From assembly GCA_040881995.1 (NCBI GenBank), contig JBBECD010000219.1, positions 1 through 64,000 of the forward strand: a DNA stretch of 64,000 bases, in the 5' to 3' direction. A model generated the notes under the pieces. That model made no database searches. It saw nothing but the letters and a program-made list of their open reading frames with translations, and was not told the DNA's origin. Positions 45,144 to 52,237 of the stretch are shown here, in pieces; position 1 is the stretch's first letter; each line of letters opens with the position of its first letter. Both the position numbers and the translations under genes were made by a program. The stretch is from JAQCEJ01 sp040881995. GTDB lineage: Bacteria > Planctomycetota > Planctomycetia > Planctomycetales > Planctomycetaceae.

Positions 45144-46280
45144 ATGCCCACGATCTTCGACCTCCAAAAATCCGACGACGTCCGCGATCTGATTCATCAG
45201 ATTGTGAGCCGCCTTGTGCATGGAGAGGTCGTGGGACTGCCGACCGAAACGATGTACGTCCTCGCCGTCCATGCGTTAAACGAGGGGGCCGTGCATCGCC
45301 TCGGGCAACTTGTAGAGAAAACGGCGGCTTCCCCCTTCGTTTTGGCCGTGAAGGGGGCGCAAGAATCTCTCGATTACGTTCCCGAGATGTCGATGTTGGG
45401 ACGAAAAATGATACGCCGCTGCTGGCCGGGGCCGATCACACTTGAATTTCCGATTCACTCCGACGAAGGATTGATCCGTTCGCTTCCGCCGCCGACTCGG
45501 CAGATGCTGATCTCGCATCAGTCGTTGGCGCTGCGGGTGCCGGCGCATCCGGTGGTTCAGGAAATACTGAATTATTTGCCGGCGCCATTGATTCTGATCC
45601 CCGATCGCGAGACCGGTTGCGCCACCGCGACGGAAGCGGCCGGCAAATACGGCGAGAAGATCGACGTCGTGCTCGACGACGGACCGTGCCGCTACAGCGA
45701 ACCGGCGACGATTGTCCGCATCGACGACGATTGGAGCATCGTCGAACCGGGAGTCGTTTCCGAAACGACCATCCGTCGGCTGGCGAGTGAAATGTTTCTG
45801 TTCGTCTGCACGGGCAACACCTGCCGCAGTCCGATGGCGGAAGGGCTGTTCCGCAAGCTCCTGTCGGTCAAACTCGGGTGCTCCGAAGACGAACTCGTCG
45901 ATCGCGGTTACGTCGTCAGTTCGGCGGGCATCGCCGCGGGGCTGGGGAGTCCGGCGAATCCGTACGCGATACAGACGTTGGCCGAAAGAGAAATCGACCT
46001 ACGCAGTCACGAAAGTCAGCCCCTTTCGCTTCGCCTGTTGGAACAGGCGGATCGCATTTTTGTCTTGACGCGCTCTCATGCTCAGGCGATTCTGGCCGAG
46101 CGTCCCGAATACGCCGATCGGCTGGAACTGTTGTCGCGTACGGCGGCGGACATTGCCGACCCGATCGGCGGATCGATGGATGACTACCTGCGTTGTGCCG
46201 AAGCCATCGAGCGGGAACTCATGCAGATCGTCTCGGAATTACCACTTTTACCCGTACAGGAAAAACGAAGCGGATCATGA
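45144..46280 (+). CDS. Sua5/YrdC-domain and YwlE-like phosphatase fusion
   Basis: A 378-residue fusion. The N-terminal 200 residues resemble the Sua5/YrdC/YciO fold (VVGLPTETMYVLAVHAL, RCWPGPITLEFP, LALRVPAHPVVQEIL) but lack a clear KxRP motif, so t6A activity is doubtful. The C-terminal domain is a low-molecular-weight phosphatase: the P-loop CTGNTCRSPMAE starts at Cys222 with Arg228, and DPIGGSMDDY supplies the general-acid Asp. The Thr in CTGNTCR is the residue that marks arginine phosphatases (YwlE) as opposed to tyrosine phosphatases. ATG 45144 is chosen over 45078. Its stop overlaps rpiB. Confidence 0.88.
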   Translation: MPTIFDLQKSDDVRDLIHQIVSRLVHGEVVGLPTETMYVLAVHALNEGAVHRLGQLVEKTAASPFVLAVKGAQESLDYVPEMSMLGRKMIRRCWPGPITLEFPIHSDEGLIRSLPPPTRQMLISHQSLALRVPAHPVVQEILNYLPAPLILIPDRETGCATATEAAGKYGEKIDVVLDDGPCRYSEPATIVRIDDDWSIVEPGVVSETTIRRLASEMFLFVCTGNTCRSPMAEGLFRKLLSVKLGCSEDELVDRGYVVSSAGIAAGLGSPANPYAIQTLAEREIDLRSHESQPLSLRLLEQADRIFVLTRSHAQAILAERPEYADRLELLSRTAADIADPIGGSMDDYLRCAEAIERELMQIVSELPLLPVQEKRSGS

Positions 46281-46723
46281 AAATAGCCGTTGCCAGCGAC
46301 CATCGTGGTTTTCACGTCAAGGGTAAAATCCTGACGCTGTTACAGGATTTGGGGCACGAGCCGTTCGATTACGGCCCCGAAAACGCGGAGACCGTCGATT
46401 ACCCCGACTACGCCGCGAAGGTGGCGAAAGCCGTTTCGCTCAAAGAGGCGGACCGCGGCATTCTCATCTGCGGCACCGGAATGGGGATGTGCATCACGGC
46501 GAACAAATTCGCCGGGGTGCGGGCGGCGTCGTGTCACGACGATCTCACCGCCGAGATGAGCCGGCTGCACAACGACGCCAACGTGCTCTGTCTCTCCGCC
46601 GACCTCTTGGGGGACCGGCTGGTCAACCGGATGGTGGAAATCTGGATGAAAACCGAATTCGAAGGAGGCCGCCACGCCCGCCGGGTCGATAAGATCGCGG
46701 AGTATGAGAAGCCGGGGGAGTAA
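46277..46723 (+). CDS. rpiB: Ribose-5-phosphate isomerase B (RpiB/LacAB family)
   Basis: A 148-residue isomerase of ribose-5-phosphate and ribulose-5-phosphate. Conserved stretches: MKIAVASDHRGFHVKG, VDYPDYAAKVAKAV, GILICGTGMGMCITANKF and VRAASCHDDLTAEMSRLHND. The ATG overlaps the preceding stop (ATGA), which indicates translational coupling with the Sua5-YwlE gene. In Firmicutes the homologues of these genes are also adjacent, in the order ywlC, ywlE, ywlF. Confidence 0.95.
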   Translation: MKIAVASDHRGFHVKGKILTLLQDLGHEPFDYGPENAETVDYPDYAAKVAKAVSLKEADRGILICGTGMGMCITANKFAGVRAASCHDDLTAEMSRLHNDANVLCLSADLLGDRLVNRMVEIWMKTEFEGGRHARRVDKIAEYEKPGE

Positions 46724-46752
46724 TCGCGTGAATAATCATGAGGGAGTGATTC

Positions 46753-46974
46753 ATGCAAAAACAACTGACCGCAATTATTGAACGCGAGGGAATTGGCTAC
46801 GTTTCGCTCTGCCCGGAGTTGGACATTGCCAGCCAGGGCGATTCCATCGAAGAGGCTCGAACGAACCTGATCGAAGCGATCGAGTTGTTTTTTGAGTGTG
46901 CGTCGCCCGAGGAAGTTCGAGAGCGATTGCATGAGGAAGTCTACGTGACGCGGGTGGAGGTGACGGTTGGGTAA
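46753..46974 (+). CDS. hicB: HicB-family antitoxin-like protein
   Basis: A 73-residue protein of the HicB/UPF0150 fold (GYVSLCPELDIASQGDSIEE, ARTNLIEAIELFFECASPEE). It lacks the DNA-binding domain seen in some HicB. AGGGAG precedes the ATG. The next frame is a truncated HicA that begins inside its last codons. Confidence 0.85.
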   Translation: MQKQLTAIIEREGIGYVSLCPELDIASQGDSIEEARTNLIEAIELFFECASPEEVRERLHEEVYVTRVEVTVG

Positions 46975-47068
46975 ACTTCGCTTACTCTCGGGCCAAGAGG
47001 TCTGTAGCATCCTGATCATGCCCAAGGGGCCGGCCATTCTTATAACCAGGCCCCGCAGGGCCTGGTGA
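46967..47068 (+). pseudogene. hicA: Truncated hicA toxin
   Basis: A TTG start at 46967 overlaps the hicB end by 8 bases and follows GGAGGTGA. The first 16 residues, GKLRLLSGQEVCSIL, match the HicA N-terminus. From residue 17 on the sequence turns into palindromic repeat DNA (IMPKGPAILITRPRRAW) and stops at 47066-47068. The remaining three-quarters of HicA, including the catalytic His, is missing. Confidence 0.8.
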
Positions 47069-47225
47069 GCGTTCTCATAAACTTCTTCTCGGCCCAACGG
47101 GCCAACAGTTCGAATCGATCGGTGTTGAACTGCCGGCCCTTTGGGCCTTAGAAATACAAGTGGCACGATGTTCCAGGGGCTTCGCCCCTGGCTATAGGAA
47201 CTGCTGGCCCTTTGGGCCGGAAAAC
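47010..47225. repeat. Palindrome-rich repeat element (GGCCCTTTGGGCC family)
   Basis: It holds CCAGGCCC/GGGCCTGG (47046-47065), CCAGGGGC/GCCCCTGG (47173-47191) and GGCCCTTTGGGCC (47135-47147 and 47206-47218). The same GGCCCTTTGGGCC word marks the edge of the N-gap at 54855. It truncates hicA. Confidence 0.75.
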
Positions 47226-47289
47226 AAAGCACAATCTGTCAATCGATGATTGCTGTGACACTTGGACGAGTAAGACTCATCGTAAAGTA

Positions 47290-47841
47290 ATGGATTCGAT
47301 GGACGCTCCACAAACCGCACGCATCGGCATCGTCACCGTCTCCGACCGCGCCAGTCAGGGGGTGTATGAAGACCGCGGCGGGCCGGCGATTCGGGAGTAT
47401 CTCGCCGAGATTCTCACCTCCCCCTGGGAACCGGTCGCGCGGATCATTCCCGATGATCGCGACGGCATCGAGCGGACGCTGGTCGACTTGTGCGACGTCG
47501 AAAACTGTTCGCTGGTCGTGACCACCGGCGGAACCGGCCCCGCCGCGCGGGATGTCACTCCTGAAGCGACCGAGGCCGTCAGCCAGAAACTGATGCCCGG
47601 CTTCGGCGAACTGATGCGGAAAGTCTCGCTCGAAAAAGTGCCGACGGCGATTCTCTCGCGCCAAACCGCCGGAATTCGCGGCAGTTCGCTGATCGTGAAT
47701 CTTCCCGGTCAGCCGAAAGCGATTCGCGAATGCCTCTCCGCCGTTTTTCCGGCGATCCCCTACTGCATCGACCTGCTCGACGGGCCGTTTCTCACGACCG
47801 ATGAATCGAAAATTATCGTCTTCCGGCCGAAAAAAAGTTGA
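47290..47841 (+). CDS. Molybdopterin adenylyltransferase (Mog/MoaB family)
   Basis: A 183-residue MoCo-biosynthesis protein that adenylylates molybdopterin before Mo insertion. Diagnostic: ARIGIVTVSDRASQGVYEDR, VVTTGGTGPAARDVTPEATE and RGSSLIVNLPGQPKAIRECL. ATG 47290 is chosen because of the family N-terminus. It would serve the molybdo-hydroxylase operon at 22-26 kb, though the genes are not adjacent. Mog and MoaB are hard to tell apart from sequence alone. Confidence 0.92.
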   Translation: MDSMDAPQTARIGIVTVSDRASQGVYEDRGGPAIREYLAEILTSPWEPVARIIPDDRDGIERTLVDLCDVENCSLVVTTGGTGPAARDVTPEATEAVSQKLMPGFGELMRKVSLEKVPTAILSRQTAGIRGSSLIVNLPGQPKAIRECLSAVFPAIPYCIDLLDGPFLTTDESKIIVFRPKKS

Positions 47842-48141
47842 AGATATCGTTGAGCGGTCCAAGAAATTTCCCGTCGGCTCACGCGGCGACATCGTGTATT
47901 TTTCCTGACGGGCACGTAGTTGCCCCGATTGCAAACTCAATAACCGACGCGAATTACGTGCTGCTCGTCCGTATGCGTCCGCTCGCCGAATCATCGGCAG
48001 GTTCACGCCGGAACGTCTCGCCGCGCACTCGATTTTCGTCGCAGAACTGCTCTTTCCACGTTTGAGTCGATGGGATACATTCCTCGCCCCAATCTGATAT
48101 ATCCCCCCTCAAATACACTTGCCGTCAGGAAGGAGCCTATC

Positions 48142-48798
48142 GTGCCTGTGATTCGTCCCATTATTGGACTCGCACTCTTGGTGTTGTTGTGCGCCGGTTG
48201 TGGAAAAGAACCGTCCGGTGTCGCCGTGGTCGATCTCGATGAGGTGGCCAAGCGACTCGGCCGCGATATGACCATCAGCAAATCGGTGAAAGCCACCCAG
48301 AACGGCCTGAACCAGCAACTGAATACGCTTCTGGTCAACTTGCAGGAAAAATTCAAGGCGAAGTCTGAGGAATTCGGGCCGGAACCGACTCCGGAACAGC
48401 AGGCCCAACTCCGAAAACTCAACAACGACATGACCAATCTGCTGGCCGAGCAAAAACGGCGGGCGCAGAGTCTGTATCTGCAAAACCAGCGCGAACTCGT
48501 CGTGCGATTCCGCGATGAAGTCAAACCGGTCGCCAAAGACGTCGCCCAAGAAAACGGCTTCGCGATTGTGATCCCCAAAGATCAAAACACGCTGCTCTCG
48601 ACCGATCCCGCCGTCGACATCACCGAACAGGTGATCGCCAAGATGCAGGCCAATCCCGCGACGGCGGCACCCGCCCAACCCGCGGCGCAGCCAGAAGCCG
48701 AGCCGGCGGCCGAAACCGCCGATGCCAGCGAGCCGAAGAACAATTCCAGCCGCACGCGAGTCTCGGAAAAAAGCGGACGGCCGACCCGTAGAGGCTAA
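48142..48798 (+). CDS. OmpH/Skp-like lipoprotein
   Basis: A 218-residue envelope protein with a lipoprotein signal peptide (LALLVLLCAGCGK, lipobox LCAGC) and a helical hydrophilic body similar to OmpH/Skp (SVKATQNGLNQQLNTLLVNL, QENGFAIVIPKDQN), a periplasmic chaperone-like fold. The Pro/Ala/Glu-rich C-terminus is disordered. GTG at 48142 has GGAAGGAG at optimal spacing; the upstream ATG at 48070 has no such site. Confidence 0.8.
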   Translation: MPVIRPIIGLALLVLLCAGCGKEPSGVAVVDLDEVAKRLGRDMTISKSVKATQNGLNQQLNTLLVNLQEKFKAKSEEFGPEPTPEQQAQLRKLNNDMTNLLAEQKRRAQSLYLQNQRELVVRFRDEVKPVAKDVAQENGFAIVIPKDQNTLLSTDPAVDITEQVIAKMQANPATAAPAQPAAQPEAEPAAETADASEPKNNSSRTRVSEKSGRPTRRG

Positions 48799-48914
48799 TT
48801 CCTCGGCGTGTTCGCAGAAGATGATCAAAAATTTGAACCCGTCATTCGCTCTCCTTCAAACAGCGGATGACGGGTTTTTGCGATCCACGAGGTCGGCCGA
48901 CGGAACACCCAGGA

Positions 48915-50333
48915 TTACAAAATCGCGCGGATCGGGTGGCCGGTGCTGATCGGCATAGGACGGCCCAGCGTGTCGTGCACCATCAGATCGGGGGAATAAC
49001 CGAGACAATGGAAAATGGTCGCGGCGAGATCTTGCGGTTCGGTTCGTCCTTCTTTCGGATACGCGCCGACCGGGTCGGACGCCCCGTGCACGACGCCCCC
49101 TTGTATGCCCCCTCCCGCCAGCGCGGCGGAGTAGACGTGTCCCCAGTGATCGCGGCCTCCGCTCGGATTAATCCGCGGAGTGCGGCCGAATTCGCCCATC
49201 CAGACGACCAGCGTTTCGTCGAGCAATCCGCGGTCGTGCAGATCTTGCAGCAGCGCCGAATACGCGAGATCCATGGGTGGCATCAGATCGTTCTTTAATC
49301 GCTCGGCGTTTTTCGTATGTGTGTCCCACGCGGGATTTTCCGACGTGTCGTATTCCCATCGCGTCCAGTTGACCTGCACGAAGCGGACGCCCGTTTCGAT
49401 CAAGCGGCGGGCGAGCAACACGCTCTGACCGAAACGATTGCGGCCGTATTGGTCGCGATGCTGCGGGGTTTCTTGATCGAGATCGAATACCTTGCGCGTT
49501 TTCGACGACTGCAACAGGCCCAGCGCTTGCTGGCTCACAAGATCCCAGTTGTGCAACGGCGCGGAGGGGGCGGATTGATCCCAACCTCGATTCGCCAGTT
49601 GCAACAGCGAACGCCGACGATCGAACCGCATCGTTGTGACTTCGGCGGGCAGACCGATGTCGGGGACGATGAATTCGGGATCGTGGGGATTGCATGTCAG
49701 CAGCCACGGATCGGCTTGTCGGCCCAGCCAACCGCCGTCTTGACCCGGCCAGACGATTCGTCCCGTGTTCCAGATTTCTTCAGGCAAGCGGACCGCCGCG
49801 GGAATCGGCAGATCGTTCGGCGACAATCGCTTGACGAGCGCGGCGAGACAGGGACTGTCGTTCGGCGGACCGGGGGTGGCGTTTTCGGTGTTCGTCGGTG
49901 CGTGCGGCCGTCCCGTCAGCATCCAGTAACCGCTCGAGGAATGGGCGTTATCGTTCGTCGACATCGCCCGCAGCACGGCGACGCGGCCGGTCAACAACGC
50001 GGTTCGCGGCATCAATTCGTTGATCGTCAATCCGGGGGTGGCCGTTGCAATCGGTTGATAAGGGCCGCGAACTTCCGCCGGCGCTGCGGGTTTGGGATCC
50101 CACGTTTCGTGTTGGGGCGGTCCGCCGAGCAAGAACAAAACGATGCAGCGTTTAGCGGTCGCGATCTGCGGAACGGGTGTTTCTGCAGACGCTTTAAGGG
50201 CTTGCGGCGTCGACAAGAGCGCACCTAATCCGCCGACGCCCGCTGCGGTGTGTAACACTTGCCGGCGCGAAACGTGCCTCGTACCGTTTATCGGCTTTTC
50301 TTCGAGCGACGGTTGTTGCGGGAAGGAATTCAT
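48915..50333 (-). CDS. DUF1501 protein (Tat-exported)
   Basis: A 472-residue DUF1501 protein of the sulfatase/alkaline-phosphatase-like fold, one of the commonest families in Planctomycetes. A Tat signal (SRRQVLHTAAGVGGLGALLS) precedes AKRCIVLFLLGGPPQHETWD, LPRTALLTGRV-type, GVRFVQVNWTRWEYD, VVWMGEFGRTPRINPSGGRD and HWGHVYSAALAGGG. It is probably exported or periplasmic and its enzymatic role is unknown. Start 50333 is set by the Tat peptide. Confidence 0.9.
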   Translation of the reverse strand: MNSFPQQPSLEEKPINGTRHVSRRQVLHTAAGVGGLGALLSTPQALKASAETPVPQIATAKRCIVLFLLGGPPQHETWDPKPAAPAEVRGPYQPIATATPGLTINELMPRTALLTGRVAVLRAMSTNDNAHSSSGYWMLTGRPHAPTNTENATPGPPNDSPCLAALVKRLSPNDLPIPAAVRLPEEIWNTGRIVWPGQDGGWLGRQADPWLLTCNPHDPEFIVPDIGLPAEVTTMRFDRRRSLLQLANRGWDQSAPSAPLHNWDLVSQQALGLLQSSKTRKVFDLDQETPQHRDQYGRNRFGQSVLLARRLIETGVRFVQVNWTRWEYDTSENPAWDTHTKNAERLKNDLMPPMDLAYSALLQDLHDRGLLDETLVVWMGEFGRTPRINPSGGRDHWGHVYSAALAGGGIQGGVVHGASDPVGAYPKEGRTEPQDLAATIFHCLGYSPDLMVHDTLGRPMPISTGHPIRAIL

Positions 50334-50669
50334 AGGAATGAAAATCAAAAGAGACGTTATCCACGAGGGTGCTGTCAATCTTCAATCGAAGATTGCAGGT
50401 TCGGCTGCGGAAATTGTACCATAACAAATGGATCAATCGAATTCCATACGTTCCACTATAGCAAAATCAGGAGACTCTTCGAAAGATCAACGTTCCTTCG
50501 TCTGTGCTTAACCCTTGGACAGGACTTGGCGTATTACGCATATTTTGGCGGAAATCATTTTGCGTAACTGGGAACGGTTGGATTATAATCAGCGGGATTA
50601 CGTCACGTCTTGAGATTGAACCAATACCCCATTCAGCCGTGAAGTGAAATCAAGAAAGGAGTCCGATAG
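50334..50669. other. Intergenic region, no gene seen
   Basis: A 336-base divergent region. It contains a TTCAATCG-type repeat pair near 50385-50400 and no coding frame of quality. Confidence 0.45.
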
Positions 50670-50894
50670 ATGGCAACGGATGTTCTCGAAAATGGCGTGG
50701 ATACCATCGGAGTGGCGGCCGGGCAAATCTGGCAATATCTCCACGACCAAGGGCCGGCGGCTGTCAGCAAGCTGGTGAAGGACGTGGATCTCACGCGCGA
50801 TCAATTGATGCAGGGACTCGGTTGGCTCGCCCGCGAAGGCAAGATCCAGCTTCAGGACGGTCCCCGCAGCAAACTGGTCGCCTTGAAATTATAA
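50670..50894 (+). CDS. Winged-helix DUF2582-like protein
   Basis: A 74-residue winged-helix protein: GVAAGQIWQYLHDQGPAAVS, KLVKDVDLTRDQLMQGLGWL and AREGKIQLQD. This matches the PF10771 (DUF2582) type of small wHTH protein. AAAGGAG is 8 bases before the ATG. It is monocistronic. DNA binding is expected but the target is unknown. Confidence 0.82.
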   Translation: MATDVLENGVDTIGVAAGQIWQYLHDQGPAAVSKLVKDVDLTRDQLMQGLGWLAREGKIQLQDGPRSKLVALKL

Positions 50895-51231
50895 CCCTGT
50901 TGAATTCCCGGCATGGCGCCCGCGCCAAGAGACGCGCCAATGCTATTCCGCCGAACGTCATTTTGTGAAGGAGTCTGAATGAGCCGTTCGAAATATTTGC
51001 ATCGCTAAGTCACTCTCACAAAACCCTCTGGACGACGAAGTTTAATTGGAAAATTAAGCGGGTACGGAAACGCCAACCGGGTTTTGTCAGGGCTTCTAAG
51101 AAATCCTAACATAACCTCTGTGCCTCACGATTTATTGCCAACGTTCAGGCGTTTTCGAGAAGCACAACCGGTTATGTTAGAGTCTCTAAGCGTTCCTGCA
51201 CGAGTTCGTGGTCATCGAAAGGGCCGATTTG
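50895..51231. other. Intergenic region with inverted repeat
   Basis: About 340 bases without a gene. An 11-bp perfect inverted repeat (51106-51116 with 51170-51180) ends 51 bases before the next start. Confidence 0.5.
51106..51180. repeat. Long-loop inverted repeat CTAACATAACC
   Basis: CTAACATAACC (51106-51116) and GGTTATGTTAG (51170-51180), with a 53-base loop. Confidence 0.6.
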
Positions 51232-52203
51232 ATGTCCCATCACGCCGAAACCGAACGTCTGCTCTCCGAGGCGAAATCGTTGCTGCGCGCCGGCGAACTC
51301 CCGCAGGCGATCGAGTTGTTTCAGAAAATTCTGAAGCTCGACGAACGGCTGGTCGAAGCGCACGAGGGGCTCGCCGCTTCGTACTATATGCAAAAGTCGT
51401 TTCCCGAAGCGATCACGCATTTTCAACGCGTCTCGGTGCTCGACCCGCGCAAAGCCGCCGCGCTCATTAACGTGGGAGCGATTTATAATCGCATGGGGGA
51501 ACATCAAAAGGCGGTGGACATTCTCCGCAAAGGATTGGCCCGCGAAAAAAAATCGGCCGAGGGATACTACAATCTCGGAATCGCTCACAAAGGGCTGGGG
51601 CAATTGAGCCTGGCGGTTTCCGCCTACCGGGAATCGATTAAGATCGACCCGCACATGGCCGAGGCTTATCAAAACCTGGCGAACGTCTATCTCGAGATGG
51701 GAAATTGCACGCTCGCCACGACGAACTTCGAAAAGGCGCTCGAAATTCGTCCCGACTTCGAACGGGCCAAACGCGGCTTGGCCAAAGTCCACGAAGTCGC
51801 CGCCCAGGCTCGAAAACTCTCGAATCCGTTCGGGAGGCTGGTGGTCGATGGACCGTCGACGCAACTCTCGGCAAAGAAACTCGAACGCGAACTGACCGAC
51901 GAAGAACGTTTTCGCGATCGCATGGCGCTGCACGGCATTGCGAACGAAATCATTCACGAAGCGGCGCAATGGCTCGAACTGTTGAAAGAACGGCTCGATC
52001 ACGATCTGGCGGGCCTGCATCGCATCATCACCGACGATGAACCGTCGCCGTTCGTCTTGAACAAAGCGCACATCGCGGCTCGGCAGTCGATCGAACTCAA
52101 TCAGGCACTGCGGAAAAATCTCAAACGCAAACTGCTCGAACTGCGGGCGCACGAAGAATTGATTTTGACGGCGACGCTGCCGCGGCCGTCGCTAGGACGA
52201 TAA
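51232..52203 (+). CDS. TPR-repeat protein
   Basis: A 323-residue helical-repeat protein with about five to six tetratricopeptide repeats between residues 1 and 190 (e.g. ELPQAIELFQKILKLDERLV, AALINVGAIYNRMGEHQKAV, AEAYQNLANVYLEMGNCTLA). The C-terminal 130 residues are charged and helical (LTDEERFRDRMALHG, LDHDLAGLHRIITDDE). It is cytoplasmic (no signal) and likely a protein-protein scaffold. It converges with comEC, 34 bases apart. Confidence 0.88.
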   Translation: MSHHAETERLLSEAKSLLRAGELPQAIELFQKILKLDERLVEAHEGLAASYYMQKSFPEAITHFQRVSVLDPRKAAALINVGAIYNRMGEHQKAVDILRKGLAREKKSAEGYYNLGIAHKGLGQLSLAVSAYRESIKIDPHMAEAYQNLANVYLEMGNCTLATTNFEKALEIRPDFERAKRGLAKVHEVAAQARKLSNPFGRLVVDGPSTQLSAKKLERELTDEERFRDRMALHGIANEIIHEAAQWLELLKERLDHDLAGLHRIITDDEPSPFVLNKAHIAARQSIELNQALRKNLKRKLLELRAHEELILTATLPRPSLGR

Positions 52204-52237
52204 TGCCGAGCGGGAAACCGTCGTGGGCCCGCATCCG

